64,000 nt of DNA from Verrucomicrobium spinosum DSM 4136 = JCM 18804 (GCF_000172155.1 NZ_ABIZ01000001.1:2947105-3011104), one strand, 5' to 3'; shown: positions 1 to 10,283, counted from the stretch's first letter. Notes: a model not told the origin generated them from the letters alone. Numbers and translations are program-made.

Positions 1-1
1 C

Positions 2-1063
2 CAGATGATGCTGGGCTACTCGGATTCCAACAAGGACTGCGGCATCTTTGCCAGCCAGTGGGGCCTTCATCGTGCCCAGGAGGCCTTGTTTGAGGTGACG
101 CGTCGTCACGGTGTGCGTCCGGTGTTCTTCCATGGGCGTGGTGGGACAGTGGGCCGCGGAGCCGGTCCGACCCATTGGTTCATGGAGGCTCTGCCTCATG
201 GATCGCTGGGCGGCTCGTTCCGCATGACGGAGCAGGGGGAGACCATCTCCCAAAAATACTCACACCTTGGCTCTGCCACCTACCAAGTGGAGACCCTCAC
301 CGCTTCCGTATCCGCCGCCACGGCCAAGCACCGCCATGCGTCCAAGCCTGCTGATCCTTGCCGCGAGATCCTGGACCGGCTCGCCGGCTGGAGTATCGAG
401 GCCTACCGCGGCCTGCTGCATGCACCGGACTTCATCACCTTCTACCGCGAGGCTACGCCAATTGACGCGCTGGAGAACTCCCGCATTGGTTCGCGTCCCT
501 CGCGTCGCACGGGACGCGCCAGTCTGGAGGATCTTCGGGCCATCCCCTGGGTCTTTTCCTGGACGCAGTCCCGCTTTTATCTGCCGGGTTGGTTTGGGGT
601 CGGCTCCGCCTTTGAGCGGCTCAAGGTGGAGGCTCCGGATGACTATGCAGCTTTGGAAGGCAGCATCTCAGAGTCCAGCTTCCTCCGCTACGTGCTGACC
701 AACATGGACGGTTCCATCGTCAGTGCGAATGAGGAGATCATGCTGGCCTACGGGTCCCTCGTCACCGACGAGGCCGTCCGGACGCGGTTCATGGAACTGA
801 TCATCGCCGAGTTTCATCGTACCCGCGAGCATCTGGGCACCATCCTGCACGGCGGCGGCTTCGGCTCCCGCCGACCCCGCATGGCCCGCACCCTTCAGGT
901 TCGTGAGGCTCCGCTCAAGGTGCTGCACCACCAGCAGGTCGCCCTGCTGAAGGAGTGGCGGAGGCTTACAGCCGCCGGAGACACTGCCGCTGCGGAGGCC
1001 ATGATCCCGGACCTGTTAATCTCGATCAACGCCATTGCTTCGGGGTTGAGGACCACGGGTTAG
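2..1063 (+). CDS. ppc: Phosphoenolpyruvate carboxylase, C-terminal part (cut by window start)
   Basis: The frame is open from the first bases, so the N-terminal part of the enzyme lies outside the window. About 353 residues remain. Recognisable PEP carboxylase motifs are GYSDSNKD near the start and FFHGRGGTVGRGAGP shortly after, which is the conserved glycine/arginine-rich active-site loop. The C-terminus ends in INAIASGLRTTG, close to the family's usual ending (IAAGLRNTG), so the 3' end is intact. The enzyme carboxylates PEP to oxaloacetate in the cytoplasm to refill the TCA cycle. No gene follows for about 690 bp. Identification is firm; the true start cannot be judged. Confidence 0.95.
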   Translation, partial: QMMLGYSDSNKDCGIFASQWGLHRAQEALFEVTRRHGVRPVFFHGRGGTVGRGAGPTHWFMEALPHGSLGGSFRMTEQGETISQKYSHLGSATYQVETLTASVSAATAKHRHASKPADPCREILDRLAGWSIEAYRGLLHAPDFITFYREATPIDALENSRIGSRPSRRTGRASLEDLRAIPWVFSWTQSRFYLPGWFGVGSAFERLKVEAPDDYAALEGSISESSFLRYVLTNMDGSIVSANEEIMLAYGSLVTDEAVRTRFMELIIAEFHRTREHLGTILHGGGFGSRRPRMARTLQVREAPLKVLHHQQVALLKEWRRLTAAGDTAAAEAMIPDLLISINAIASGLRTTG

Positions 1064-1754
1064 GGCGGTTCGGTGCGTCAGTGCGTCGGTTGGGGGTTCG
1101 AGGTATCTTGAGCCTCCAGCGTGATGCTGGCCTGCAGTGGGTCCTTCTTCGGGGGGGGAGCAACACCTGGATGCGGAGCATCTTTGGGACTGCGGCGAGA
1201 ATCGCCGCTTTTGGGAGTCCTGTGTGGGGCAAGTAGCCTGTGTGTGCAGCGGAGTTCGTGAGTTTTTGCGGGGACCAACAGGTAGGAGTACCTCATAAGG
1301 CCCTGCCAAAGCGGTGATTCTCACCGCAGTCCCAAAATCCTGCTTCGCAGGATCAGGTGGTGGATGCAGTGGGTAGTTGGGTGTGTGTTCGGCTTCCCGT
1401 GTCGTGGGGTGGGGGGCTGAACCGCTGGAAGCCGGTGGCACTTTTCATTTCACTTGCACTCCGCCTCTTCAGCCGTATCCAGTGGCCAGTTTATCTCCTT
1501 AATGTCTCTCCTCGTCACACGCCCTAAATGGCAACACCTCTGGCTTTGGCTGCTCAAGCCAAAGGGCGCGGTGATCGAGTGACGCGCTGGATGATTGAAA
1601 CGCAAGCCCTTAAGTGGCGCGATTTTCCCGGATCCAGCAGCAGGCTAGGTGCCTGCCAGGCTTCTCTCTTCACTACCCGCCCGACGCTCCCAGCCTCGGG
1701 CGTTTATGTTTCCATGCCTCGGTTTCGCTTTGCCTTCCCTTGTCCCCCTGACCC
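1064..1754. other. Intergenic region with hairpin repeats, no convincing gene
   Basis: The 690 bp between ppc and the EamA transporter contain only short overlapping open frames without recognisable protein features. The first half holds the inverted repeat listed separately. The second half, about 1440-1750, shows nothing I can name. Confidence 0.5.
1183..1353. repeat. Inverted-repeat element with hairpin arms
   Basis: An arm at 1183-1213 (core GACTGCGGCGAGAATCGCC) reappears inverted at 1306-1336 (core GGTGATTCTCACCGCAGTC) with about three differences. Each arm is itself a small hairpin, GCGGYGA-GAA-TCRCCGC. A third hairpin, ATCCTGC-TTCG-CAGGAT, follows at 1337-1353. The differences in the arms are compensated within each small stem, which suggests a structured or mobile repeat rather than chance. 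It could also act as a terminator for ppc, although no T-run follows. Confidence 0.6.
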
Positions 1755-2657
1755 ATGTCCCGCAGTTTCAAATCCTCGCTCGTTACCTTTCTCATCGTTG
1801 CTGGCAGTTCGCTGTTCTTCTGCTCCAAAGCTGTGTTCGTAAAACTGGCCTACCGCTATGGGTTGGATGCCGTGACGACGCTGGCACTGCGCATGGCCAT
1901 GGCGTTTCCGTTCTTTTTGATCGGCGGGATTTGGGCCTCGTCTGGCAAGCAGGTTCACCCGCTCACGAGCCGTGACTGGGCGAGGCTGGCCTTGCTGGGA
2001 TTTTGCGGGTGGTATTTCTCCTCTGTCATCAACTTCATGGGCCTGGAGCATGTGAGCGTAGGGCTGGAGCGGATGATCCTGTACACCTATCCTTCCATCG
2101 TGCTGCTTGGATCGGTCATTGTCTTGCGCAAGCCGCTGAGGTGGGGTGTGGCAGGAGCCATGCTGCTCTCCTACTTGGGCATCTTGATTGGCTACTATGG
2201 CGAGGCCAGTGCCAAAACAGGCGGGGAGACGTGGCTGGGAGCGCTGCTGGTATTCGGCAGTGCGATCTCTTACGCCATCTTCGTCCTCATGAGCGGTGAG
2301 ATGATTGCGCGAATCGGTCCTATCCGCTTCACCTCATGCGTGGTGGGTTTCTCCTGTCTGTATGTCCTCATCCACTTCGTGCTCACGCATCCCCCGGGAG
2401 CCATCCTGAAACTGCCCCCGGGTGCCTATGGCTGTGGAGTGGCTCTTGCCATCGCGGGCACGGTTATACCCTCTTACCTGTTCGGCATCGGGCTCAAGCG
2501 CGCTGGAGCTCAGGCCTTTGCGGTCATCGGAATGATCGGCCCCTTGGGGACCGTCGGACTCGCCTGGATGCTGCTGGGAGAAGCCATCAATCCTGTGCAG
2601 GTGCTGGGTCTGGCATTGACCCTGGCTGGTGGGGCGATGGTGGCGGTGAGGAAGTGA
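1755..2657 (+). CDS. EamA/DMT-family transporter
   Basis: A 300-residue, very hydrophobic protein with about ten predicted membrane spans arranged as two repeated halves, the layout of the drug/metabolite transporter (EamA) family. The N-terminal repeat runs to about residue 140 and the second starts near the ETWLGALL segment. The conserved glycine/proline-containing helices and the closing LGLALTLAGGAMV helix fit the family. Substrate cannot be read from sequence; relatives export amino acids, metabolites or drugs. The ATG at 1755 has no strong ribosome binding site, but the N-terminus matches the family from here. It converges with glmM, and the gap between them holds an inverted repeat. 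Confidence 0.85.
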   Translation: MSRSFKSSLVTFLIVAGSSLFFCSKAVFVKLAYRYGLDAVTTLALRMAMAFPFFLIGGIWASSGKQVHPLTSRDWARLALLGFCGWYFSSVINFMGLEHVSVGLERMILYTYPSIVLLGSVIVLRKPLRWGVAGAMLLSYLGILIGYYGEASAKTGGETWLGALLVFGSAISYAIFVLMSGEMIARIGPIRFTSCVVGFSCLYVLIHFVLTHPPGAILKLPPGAYGCGVALAIAGTVIPSYLFGIGLKRAGAQAFAVIGMIGPLGTVGLAWMLLGEAINPVQVLGLALTLAGGAMVAVRK

Positions 2658-2666
2658 GACAAGAGC

Positions 2667-2762
2667 AAGGAGTTAGAAGGTATGGGTGATGAGTGAAGAG
2701 CGCTGATTCGGCAGTTTCAGCGCTACTTGCACTTAACCCTTAACTTCTAACTCTTAACCTTC
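2667..2762. repeat. Intergenic inverted repeat of TTAAC-type words
   Basis: The arm at 2667-2706 is imperfectly complementary to 2718-2762, and both meet at the shared AGCGCTGA/TCAGCGCT core. The right arm is built from near-tandem words (TTAACCCTTAACTTCTAAC). The element fills the gap between two convergent genes and could terminate transcription in both directions. The same word pattern recurs at 27196-27297. Confidence 0.6.
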
Positions 2763-2765
2763 ACT

Positions 2766-4136
2766 TCACACCCCAATCTGCTCCTGAATCGCTGCCGCAA
2801 TTTTGCCAGCTTGATCCTCGATGTACTCGGGATCGCGGCCTTCAATGAGCAGACGGATGAGGGGCTCGGTGCCGGAGTAGCGCAACAGCACGCGACCCAG
2901 ACGGCCGAGCTTTTTCTCGGTCTGAATGATGAGGGCGTTGGCGGCTTCAAGCTCCTGGATGGCCGGCTTGGATTTCACGCGAAGGTTGCGCTTGGCCTGG
3001 GGGAAAGGGGTGAGCACCTTGCGAAGTTCGCTGAGTGGTTCACCCGTCTCGGCCATGATTTTCAAGATCTGGAGGGCGGCGATGAGGCCGTCGCCGGTGG
3101 AGGCGTGATCACGAAAGACGATGTGACCGCTTTCCTCAGCTCCAAAGTTGAGGTCCTGTTTGCGCATGGCGGCGATCACATAACGGTCGCCCACATCGGT
3201 GCGCACCACTTTGCCCCCCATGCCTGTGACGAGGTCGTCCAGGCCGTAGTTGCTCATCGTGGTGACCACGGCGGTGCTCTCACGAAGGGTGCCCTTGCGC
3301 AGCATGGAGACCACGGCGATGGCGATCAGTTCATCTCCGCTCAGGCGCTGGCCCAGTTCGTCGCACAGGGCCACCCGGTCCGCGTCGCCATCGTGGGATA
3401 CGCCGACCTGGGCACCGGTTTGAGTGACGAGGGCCTCAATGATCTCCGGGTGAGTGCACCCGCAGTGAAGATTGATGTTCGCGCCGTCTGGGGAGGAGTG
3501 AAAAGGGATCACCTCTGCACCGAGACGTTTCAGCGTTTCCGTGCTGGTGAAGGATGCTGCCCCGTTCGCATTGTCGAGGGCGATCTTCATGCCAGTGAGC
3601 CGGCGGCTCTGCATGGAAGCCATGGCATGGGCGATGTAACGTTCTGCGGACCCCTGCAGCACGTGGGTGCGGCCGATGCTGGTCTCATGAGGCCGGTTGG
3701 CCAGGAGGGCCTCATTCGTCATGGCGGCCTCAATAAGCAACTCCTCGTCATCCGTCAGCTTGTATCCGTCACCGCCCACGAATTTAATGCCGTTGTCGTA
3801 GAAAGGGTTGTGTGAGGCGGAAACTACCGCTCCAAAGCTGGCCCCTTCCTGTTGGGTGATCAGCGCCACGGCCGGGGTGGGTACCAGGCCGCACAGATGC
3901 ACATCCACCCCCATGGAGTTGAGGCCAGCCACGAGTGCTGCCTCCAGCATGTCTCCAGAGAGGCGAGAGTCTCGGCCTACGATGCAGCAGGGGCGTGCAC
4001 CCTTGCGAGAGGCCCCCTGGCCAAGCACCTTGGCAGCCGCCTGACCCAGGCGCATGACGAATTCAGGCGTCATAGGGTGTTTGTTGGCCACTCCTCGCAC
4101 ACCGTCGGTACCAAAGTATTGTCGCTTCGCTGACAT
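2766..4136 (-). CDS. glmM: Phosphoglucosamine mutase GlmM
   Basis: Converts glucosamine-6-phosphate to glucosamine-1-phosphate for peptidoglycan and lipopolysaccharide precursor synthesis in the cytoplasm. The 456-residue product begins MSAKRQYFGTDGVRGVAN, the standard GlmM opening. The catalytic phosphoserine loop VVSASHNPFYDNG places the active serine at about residue 108. The metal-binding DGDADR loop follows in the middle, and the C-terminal phosphate-binding motif RYSGTEP is present. The frame stays open upstream for 83 more codons, but that extension is low-complexity and absent from the family, so the start at 4136 is preferred. Full length and intact. Confidence 0.95.
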   Translation of the reverse strand: MSAKRQYFGTDGVRGVANKHPMTPEFVMRLGQAAAKVLGQGASRKGARPCCIVGRDSRLSGDMLEAALVAGLNSMGVDVHLCGLVPTPAVALITQQEGASFGAVVSASHNPFYDNGIKFVGGDGYKLTDDEELLIEAAMTNEALLANRPHETSIGRTHVLQGSAERYIAHAMASMQSRRLTGMKIALDNANGAASFTSTETLKRLGAEVIPFHSSPDGANINLHCGCTHPEIIEALVTQTGAQVGVSHDGDADRVALCDELGQRLSGDELIAIAVVSMLRKGTLRESTAVVTTMSNYGLDDLVTGMGGKVVRTDVGDRYVIAAMRKQDLNFGAEESGHIVFRDHASTGDGLIAALQILKIMAETGEPLSELRKVLTPFPQAKRNLRVKSKPAIQELEAANALIIQTEKKLGRLGRVLLRYSGTEPLIRLLIEGRDPEYIEDQAGKIAAAIQEQIGV

Positions 4137-4297
4137 GGGAGGGCGGTTGTACCTCAAATGCCCTTCGAAGTCAAAAGCGAGCTGGGGTGGGATTTGGCGC
4201 ACTTCGGTCAGAAAAGATCCACCACCCCGATGGAAGGGCAGGGGCGGGGAGGGGAACTGCACCCGGCCGTACCTGCGCCCCGTCCCGAAACCCTGAT

Positions 4298-4879
4298 ATG
4301 AGTGCAATCTTGGAAAACAAGCGGGTGGCCATTTTAGCCACAGACGGATTTGAACAGGTGGAGCTGGAAGAACCCATGCATGCACTGAAGCAGGCGGGGG
4401 CGACTGTGAGCATTGTGTCCCCCAAAGCCGGGACGGTGCAGGGAATGAATCACCTGGAGAAAGGGGACAACTTCAATGTGGACCTGACTCTGGACAGCGT
4501 GAATGCCAGCGACTTCGATGCCCTGGTATTGCCGGGCGGGCTGGCCAACCCCGATACTTTGCGCTCCACCCGGGATGCAGTGAACTTTGTGCGGGATTTT
4601 GCCGAGGCGGGCAAACCCATCTGTGCGATCTGCCACGCCCCGTGGATTCTGATCGAGGCAGGCCTCGTGGCCGGGCGTACTCTGACCTCCTGGCCTGCCA
4701 TCCAGTCCGATGTGCACAATGCGGGTGGGAACTGGGTGGATCAGCCAGTCGTGGTGGACAATGGTCTGGTCACGAGTCGTAAACCGGACGATCTCACCCA
4801 ATTCATCGCCAAGACTATCGAGGAAATCAGTGAAGGGAAGCATTCCGGCATGTCCGAATCTGCTCCCCCCGAAGGATAG
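4298..4879 (+). CDS. DJ-1/PfpI family protein (type 1 glutamine amidotransferase-like)
   Basis: A 193-residue single-domain protein of the PfpI/YhbO group. Visible features are the nucleophile elbow ICAICHAPW with its cysteine and following histidine, and the conserved glutamate early on in the TDGFEQVELEEP segment. Relatives are described as stress-induced proteases or as deglycases acting on glyoxal-modified proteins and nucleotides; which applies here is not visible. The ATG at 4298 gives the family-typical N-terminus; an upstream in-frame start would add a low-complexity 37-residue leader. It is divergent from glmM and ends only 4 bp from the end of the convergent FecR/LamG gene. Confidence 0.88.
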   Translation: MSAILENKRVAILATDGFEQVELEEPMHALKQAGATVSIVSPKAGTVQGMNHLEKGDNFNVDLTLDSVNASDFDALVLPGGLANPDTLRSTRDAVNFVRDFAEAGKPICAICHAPWILIEAGLVAGRTLTSWPAIQSDVHNAGGNWVDQPVVVDNGLVTSRKPDDLTQFIAKTIEEISEGKHSGMSESAPPEG

Positions 4880-4883
4880 GAAT

Positions 4884-6575
4884 TCATCGGGCGCTGGTTG
4901 CTCTTTCCTTGATCTCTCCGATCGTGAGCAATCGGTCGTAGATGGCGACTTCGGCCATTTTGCCTGAGAAGACTCGCTGGAGATTTTTCAACAACATGCC
5001 TTCGTTGAACCGGAGACAGCCGAGCTGGATAGTGCATAGGAGCTGCGGCGCAAAGGGATCCGCGTCCGCTTTGCCCACCAGGTGGCCATTCAGGTACAGT
5101 TCCATCTTGCCGTGTGCCTGTTGGGCGACGAGGTGGTGCCAACGATAGGGGAGGAATTTGGGTTCCGTGTAAATGTTGATGCCGCCACCGCTGCCAGCGG
5201 GCCAGCGGGTGAGATAGCGGACAATCCCCGGGCGTGGGCTGCGGCCAGGTTGGCGGAGGGCGAGTTCCACGAGTTCGAGGTGATCGTTTGGAGCTTTGCC
5301 GGTAGTGAAGGCAAAGAGGCTCATTTGCTCTGTGGTCGTACTGGCAAACCACATCTCCACCGCATGGGCAGCTCCGGGTGCCAGCCACGGCCCGACTGAG
5401 TGGATGGCTCCTGGGTTGGTCTGGCCTGCAAAGTTGACTACGGTTCGCGCCGTGGGGGACTCGGGCGAAGCAGGTTCAAGCCGGATGCCACCCACGGGAC
5501 GCAGGGCTGGGGCACCACGGACTTCATTCGGGATCAATCCTTGTTCCAATCGGTCCATGCGCCAGTAGTGAACCGGGCGGGAAGCGATGATGTTTTCCTC
5601 GTACCCGGCGGCGAGCTGGAGGGGGGGGACGTGGAGTTCAGTAGCGGGAAGGAATCTGGCCAGATCCGGCGAGGTGGTGACGATCTCACCCGTGGAGGGA
5701 ATCAACTTGGCGGACTGGTGAGCAGTGAGGAGTTCCGTGCGAACCCCTTCTTGACCCGGAATGCGGAGGGAGGCTTCCGCCTCACCTTCAAACACGGCCA
5801 CCTGGGTGTTGCCATCTTTGCTGACAGAGACTCCCAGCTCTGTGCCCAGATCCGTGACAGCTCCTCCGGGGGTTTCAATGCAGAACCCTTCAGCACCTTT
5901 TGGCACTCTGAGCCGCACGCGACCGTCGTGGCAGAGGACGCGATCAGCGGTGAGAAGGTCGAGATGGGCGGGGCCTTCCACATGCAAAACGACACCGCTG
6001 GCGAACATCAGACTCAGCCGGCCTGATTCCAGAGCAAGTGGCCCCGTGGTGAGGTTCATGCCGCTGGAGGGAGGTCGTGAGCCCCAGGTGCCAACCGCTT
6101 TGGCATACTCCACCTGCACCAAAACCGCCAGGGGAGGGGATTTCCGCAGGTCGGGTTCCGGATTGGCCGGTCGCAGCATCGCCCAGATAGTGAGACTTCC
6201 AGCAGCAGCCATCATAGCGGCAAGCCCCAGCCAGGGCCACTTCGCTGCCCGGGGGGCTGGTTGAAGCGAGGGTTCATCCTGGAGCGCCGCCCGAAAAGCA
6301 GCGTCAAACTCCGTGTCTTCATGGGAGTTGCCAGCATTTCCGTTCTCGATCCCGAGAACCTCGTTCAACTCAAGCCATCGGGGTTCGGGGGCTTGGGCAA
6401 GCCGGGCCTGGGTCAGTGTCCAGACTTGGAGGGCGAGTGCTCTGCGAAAAGTCGCATCATTTCTCACCCGAGTCAGAAGCTCCTCCGTCCGATCCTTGTT
6501 GATCCCGAGGGAGCCCTCCTGCCAGGCGATGAGCGCATCTTGGAGGTCTCTTTCAAATATGGTTTCAGGATTCAC
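4884..6575 (-). CDS. FecR/LamG-domain membrane protein, putative anti-sigma factor
   Basis: A 563-residue protein with a cytoplasmic N-terminal helical region (about 1-110), one membrane span (about 113-134), a FecR-type domain (about 180-310, containing GGAVTDLGTELGVSV) and a C-terminal concanavalin-like LamG domain (about 380-560). This architecture is common in Planctomycetota and Verrucomicrobiota beside ECF sigma genes. Its start overlaps the end of the upstream sigma factor gene by 11 bp, so the two are translationally coupled. The inferred role is a membrane-bound anti-sigma factor whose outer LamG domain senses a carbohydrate or surface ligand. No direct evidence of the ligand is visible. 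Confidence 0.82.
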   Translation of the reverse strand: MNPETIFERDLQDALIAWQEGSLGINKDRTEELLTRVRNDATFRRALALQVWTLTQARLAQAPEPRWLELNEVLGIENGNAGNSHEDTEFDAAFRAALQDEPSLQPAPRAAKWPWLGLAAMMAAAGSLTIWAMLRPANPEPDLRKSPPLAVLVQVEYAKAVGTWGSRPPSSGMNLTTGPLALESGRLSLMFASGVVLHVEGPAHLDLLTADRVLCHDGRVRLRVPKGAEGFCIETPGGAVTDLGTELGVSVSKDGNTQVAVFEGEAEASLRIPGQEGVRTELLTAHQSAKLIPSTGEIVTTSPDLARFLPATELHVPPLQLAAGYEENIIASRPVHYWRMDRLEQGLIPNEVRGAPALRPVGGIRLEPASPESPTARTVVNFAGQTNPGAIHSVGPWLAPGAAHAVEMWFASTTTEQMSLFAFTTGKAPNDHLELVELALRQPGRSPRPGIVRYLTRWPAGSGGGINIYTEPKFLPYRWHHLVAQQAHGKMELYLNGHLVGKADADPFAPQLLCTIQLGCLRFNEGMLLKNLQRVFSGKMAEVAIYDRLLTIGEIKERATSAR

Positions 6576-7137
6576 TGGCCACCTCCTTTTCCACGCACTC
6601 GCGCAGCAGTTTCAGGGCTCGATATTGCAATTGATATACGGCACCGACGGTCGTTTGCATTTCCTCGGCGAGGGCGGTCGATTTTCCCCCGTCCATCCAG
6701 CCGCGCACTACTTGTCGCATGCGTTCTGGCAGCTTGTGAATGCAGCCCAGCATGGCCTGAAGATGCGCCGCCCCGGTGCGTCCTGCTTCCTCGTCGAGCT
6801 CTTTGGCGAGGAATGTGGAGGCGTCTTTGCGGAACTTCTCCAGCGCCTCGTGCCTACGACCTGTCTTTTCAAAGTACTTGAGCAGCTTGTTGCGGGCAAT
6901 GCCCCGAAGCCAAGCTCCAAAGTCCTGGTCGAGCCGAAACTTAGGAAGCCCCCGATAGGCGGCGATGAAGGTCTCCTGGGCCATGTCATCCACATCATCC
7001 AGATGGTACATCTGGCTCGCCAGATAGGCCCTCAAGGAGGGACGATAGGCGTGAACGATGATGAGAAACGCATCCGGGTTGCCGTTCAGGACGGCCTGGA
7101 TTGTTTCGTTCTGGGTGATTGGCGGGACTTCAGCCAT
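6565..7137 (-). CDS. ECF-subfamily RNA polymerase sigma factor
   Basis: A 190-residue sigma factor with region 2 around residues 25-95 (the core-binding segment reads DDVDDMAQETFIAAYRGLP) and region 4, a helix-turn-helix, at about 130-185 (TALAEEMQTTVGAVYQLQY). There are no regions 1 or 3, as expected for ECF factors. It is the first gene of a two-gene operon with the FecR/LamG protein and is divergent from the PSD1/DUF1501 pair starting at 7272, a frequent arrangement in the PVC group. I infer that it controls that pair and possibly its own operon. Confidence 0.9.
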   Translation of the reverse strand: MAEVPPITQNETIQAVLNGNPDAFLIIVHAYRPSLRAYLASQMYHLDDVDDMAQETFIAAYRGLPKFRLDQDFGAWLRGIARNKLLKYFEKTGRRHEALEKFRKDASTFLAKELDEEAGRTGAAHLQAMLGCIHKLPERMRQVVRGWMDGGKSTALAEEMQTTVGAVYQLQYRALKLLRECVEKEVASES

Positions 7138-7164
7138 TGCTCCAGTATTTCAGGCACTGATGCG

Positions 7165-7178
7165 ATTCTCACGAGAAT
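7165..7178. promoter_or_regulatory. Palindrome in the divergent sigma/PSD1 promoter region
   Basis: ATTCTC-AC-GAGAAT is a perfect inverted repeat with 6-bp arms. It sits in the 134-bp divergent gap, 28 bp upstream of the sigma factor start. It might be an operator for either direction, but no regulator is known. Confidence 0.3.
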
Positions 7179-7271
7179 TTCGGAGATTTCTGTCTTGGTC
7201 TGAGGCTGGGCGGGAGAAGGAATTTTTTGTGAGATATGTCCCTCGGTCAGAAAGTTAGGGGAGTAAGCACC

Positions 7272-10200
7272 ATGTTGACCCGCTCTCTCCCATCTCCTGG
7301 CCGTCGTCACCATTCTGCTCCGCTTTTGGGTGCGGTAGGGGCCATGCTGGCTCTCTCCGTCGCACCTCTGGCTGCCGCAGAGGAGGGGATGGGCAAGGTG
7401 CGCTTCAATGAACAGATCCGGCCCATTCTCTCTGACATGTGCTTTCACTGTCATGGGCCTGATGACAAAACCCGCGATGCCGATCTGCGACTGGACACGC
7501 GAGAGGGAGCACTTGAGAACGGGGCCGTCGTTCCTGGAAAGCCGGATGAGAGCGAACTGATGGTGCGGATCCTTTCCCATGATCGATCTGAAATGATGCC
7601 CCCGCCCAAGGCCAAGAAGCCGTCCCTCACAGAGGCGCAGGTGGCGACGTTCCGCCGCTGGATCGAGCAGGGCGCTGAATATGAAGGGCACTGGGCTTTC
7701 CTGCCGCTGCGGCAGACGCCACCCCCTGCTCCCAAAAATGACGGTTGGTCGCGCAATGGAGTGGACCGGTTCATCTCGACCCGCCTGGAGAAGGAGGGGA
7801 TTCAGCCTTCCGCCGAAGCGGATCGGGCCACGCTGATTCGCAGAGTCTCGCTGGATTTGACCGGGTTGCTGCCCACTCCGGCGGAAGTAATGGCGTTTGA
7901 GAAAGACGCCGATCCGCTCGCCTACGAGCGACTGGTGGACCGCCTGCTCGACAGTCCCCACTACGGCGAGCGCTGGGGGCGCCACTGGCTTGACCAGGCC
8001 CGGTACGCTGATTCCAATGGGTACACCATCGACGGAGAGCGTGGTATGTGGCCCTACCGGGACTGGGTGATCAAGTCACTCAACGAGGATCTTCCCTTCG
8101 ACCGCTTCACCATTGAACAGCTGGCGGGGGATCTGCTGAGCAGACCGACCAGGAACCAGCTCGTTGCCACCGCATTCCACCGGAACACACTGATCAATGA
8201 AGAAGGGGGCACAGATCCTGAGCAGTTCCGCGTGGAAGCAGTGATGGACCGCGTGAACACGACTGGTGCCGTCTGGCTGGGGCTCACCGTGGGTTGTGCC
8301 CAGTGTCATACGCACAAGTTCGATCCCATAACGCATGAGGACTACTACCGCATGTATGCGTTTTTCAACCAGGGCACGGACGTGAACAACAAAGGCACCA
8401 CCATGGAGGTGGGAAGAGGAGAGGTCTTTGGGAAGACGGTCAAAGCCACCCCAGAGCCCGCTCCGCTGGCGAAGAACGCCAAGACACCAGCCAGCACTCA
8501 AGTGCCCGGCACGGGTGTCATTCACGCACGGCTCGCCAGTCTGAAGTGGCAGCCGCTGGAGTATGTGGCGTATGACACCACGGCCAATGCGGGCCTTAAA
8601 CTTTTGCCGGACAATTCTCTCCTGGCGGACGGAGGTGGGTCCTTCAACGACACCTACCGTGTGGTGGCCAGGAGCTCGCTTAAAAAGATCGCTGCCGTGC
8701 GTTTGCGGGTGTTGACTCATGAATCCCTCCCCAAGGGCGGGCCTGGCCTTGCAGGGAACGGAAACTTTGTCCTGACCGATTTCGAGATCAGCGTGGGCGG
8801 AATGGAACTGCCCGTGAAACTGGCCTCTGCGGACCACTTCCAGCCCAACTTTCCCGCCCAGGCGGCGGTGGATGGGGATGCCAAGACCGGTTGGGCCATC
8901 AACGTCGGGAAAGGCTCGGCGAGCGGGGCCAGGATGAATGCAGATCACGATGCGGTATTTGTACTGGAGCAGCCAGTTTCTCTGGAGGGCCTGCAATTGG
9001 AGGTCAGGCTTCATCATGACCTCAATGAGAAGTATCTCGTGGGTCGATTCGCTCTTGATGGCGTGGAGGCCGTGCCGGATCTGCCCAGGTCTGCACCCGT
9101 GGTGGCCACTGCCCGGAACACGCCCGCGACCGCAGCCAAGAAGACGAAGCCCGGTGCCACGGGAGACATGGCGGAACTCATGATCATGAAGGATCTGGAA
9201 AAGCCGCGGCAGACGTTCCTGTTCCAGCGGGGTGACTTCCTGCGGCCCGATCAGAAGCTTGGGCCGCTGACGCCTGGTGTGATCGCCGCAGTGCTGGCTG
9301 CCATGCCGGAGTCGCAACGCCCACAGCGCTTTCAGAACCGCCTGGACCTGGCCAAGTGGCTCGTGAATCCCTCGAACCCGCTGACGCCCCGGGTCACCAT
9401 GAACCGCTTGTGGATGCACTACTTTGGTCGCGGGATTGTGGAGACTGAGGAGGACTTTGGCTCCCAAGGCTCGGCTCCGGTGCATCCCGAGTTGCTGGAT
9501 TGGCTGGCGGGGGAGTTCATTCGTCAGGGATGGAGCTTCAAGGCCATGCACAGGCTGGTAGTGAACTCCGCCACCTACCGGCAGAGCTCCCGGAGTCGTC
9601 CCGACCTGATGGAAAAGGACCCGCGAAATCTCCTGCTGGCCCGACAGGAACGCGTGCGGGTGGAAGCGGAGATCATACGTGATGCCGGGCTCTGTGCCAG
9701 TGGTCTGCTGAACCCCGCCGTGGGCGGGCCGAGCGTGCGGCCACCTCAGCCGGAGGGCGTGTATTCCTTCACCCAGAACAAGAAGAACTGGGTCACCGCC
9801 GTGGGACCGGATCGCTACCGGCGGGGTATGTACACGCTGTTCTATCGTAGCGCTCCGCATCCGCTGTTCACCACCTTTGATGCGCCGGACTTTCAGCAAG
9901 TTTGCACCCGGCGTTCCCGGTCTAACACCCCGCTCCAGGCGCTGACGGTGGCCAATGACGAGGCCTTTGTGGAAATGGCCCGCGCCATGGCTGCCCGGCT
10001 CTGCAAGGAGATGCCGGGGCCGGTTTTCGCTGGACTTCGTGAAGGGCGGATTTTGCTCGCCTGTCGCATCGCCTACAGCCGAGGTCCTTCGTCGGAGGAG
10101 TTGAAATTGCTGCAGAAGCTCGCCACCGATCTGCTGGGTGAGTATGAAAAAGACCCTGCTGCGGCAAAGGCCGCCTGGGGGGCGCTTCCGCTGCCTGATG

Positions 10201-10283
10201 GGGTTGCCTTGGCAGAGGCTGCGGCACTTGTCAGTGTCACCCGTGCCATCCTGAACACGGATGCCTTTGTCACCCGGGAGTGA
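7272..10283 (+). CDS. PSD1/DUF1549-DUF1553 secreted cytochrome-type protein (module 1)
   Basis: A 1003-residue exported protein. The signal peptide covers about 1-36 (hydrophobic core [14 protein letters not shown] cleavage region). A PSCyt1 cytochrome-like domain follows with haem c motif CFHCH at residues 57-61. Then comes DUF1549 (PSCyt2), with the typical [13 protein letters not shown] and a second cysteine motif [12 protein letters not shown] central insert resembles a carbohydrate-binding discoidin-like fold, and DUF1553 (PSD1) is at the C-terminus ([13 protein letters not shown]). The ATG at 7272 is preferred over the one at 7236 because AGGGGAG lies about 9 bp upstream and the signal peptide then has normal length. 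Biochemical function of the family is unknown. It is followed by a DUF1501 partner after 35 bp. Confidence 0.9.
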   Translation: MLTRSLPSPGRRHHSAPLLGAVGAMLALSVAPLAAAEEGMGKVRFNEQIRPILSDMCFHCHGPDDKTRDADLRLDTREGALENGAVVPGKPDESELMVRILSHDRSEMMPPPKAKKPSLTEAQVATFRRWIEQGAEYEGHWAFLPLRQTPPPAPKNDGWSRNGVDRFISTRLEKEGIQPSAEADRATLIRRVSLDLTGLLPTPAEVMAFEKDADPLAYERLVDRLLDSPHYGERWGRHWLDQARYADSNGYTIDGERGMWPYRDWVIKSLNEDLPFDRFTIEQLAGDLLSRPTRNQLVATAFHRNTLINEEGGTDPEQFRVEAVMDRVNTTGAVWLGLTVGCAQCHTHKFDPITHEDYYRMYAFFNQGTDVNNKGTTMEVGRGEVFGKTVKATPEPAPLAKNAKTPASTQVPGTGVIHARLASLKWQPLEYVAYDTTANAGLKLLPDNSLLADGGGSFNDTYRVVARSSLKKIAAVRLRVLTHESLPKGGPGLAGNGNFVLTDFEISVGGMELPVKLASADHFQPNFPAQAAVDGDAKTGWAINVGKGSASGARMNADHDAVFVLEQPVSLEGLQLEVRLHHDLNEKYLVGRFALDGVEAVPDLPRSAPVVATARNTPATAAKKTKPGATGDMAELMIMKDLEKPRQTFLFQRGDFLRPDQKLGPLTPGVIAAVLAAMPESQRPQRFQNRLDLAKWLVNPSNPLTPRVTMNRLWMHYFGRGIVETEEDFGSQGSAPVHPELLDWLAGEFIRQGWSFKAMHRLVVNSATYRQSSRSRPDLMEKDPRNLLLARQERVRVEAEIIRDAGLCASGLLNPAVGGPSVRPPQPEGVYSFTQNKKNWVTAVGPDRYRRGMYTLFYRSAPHPLFTTFDAPDFQQVCTRRSRSNTPLQALTVANDEAFVEMARAMAARLCKEMPGPVFAGLREGRILLACRIAYSRGPSSEELKLLQKLATDLLGEYEKDPAAAKAAWGALPLPDGVALAEAAALVSVTRAILNTDAFVTRE

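Noticed and set aside
8076-9899. Open frame of 607 codons antisense to PSD1 module 1
   Set aside because: It mirrors the codon pattern of a GC-rich gene, has no recognisable domain, and the sense frame is a clear family member.
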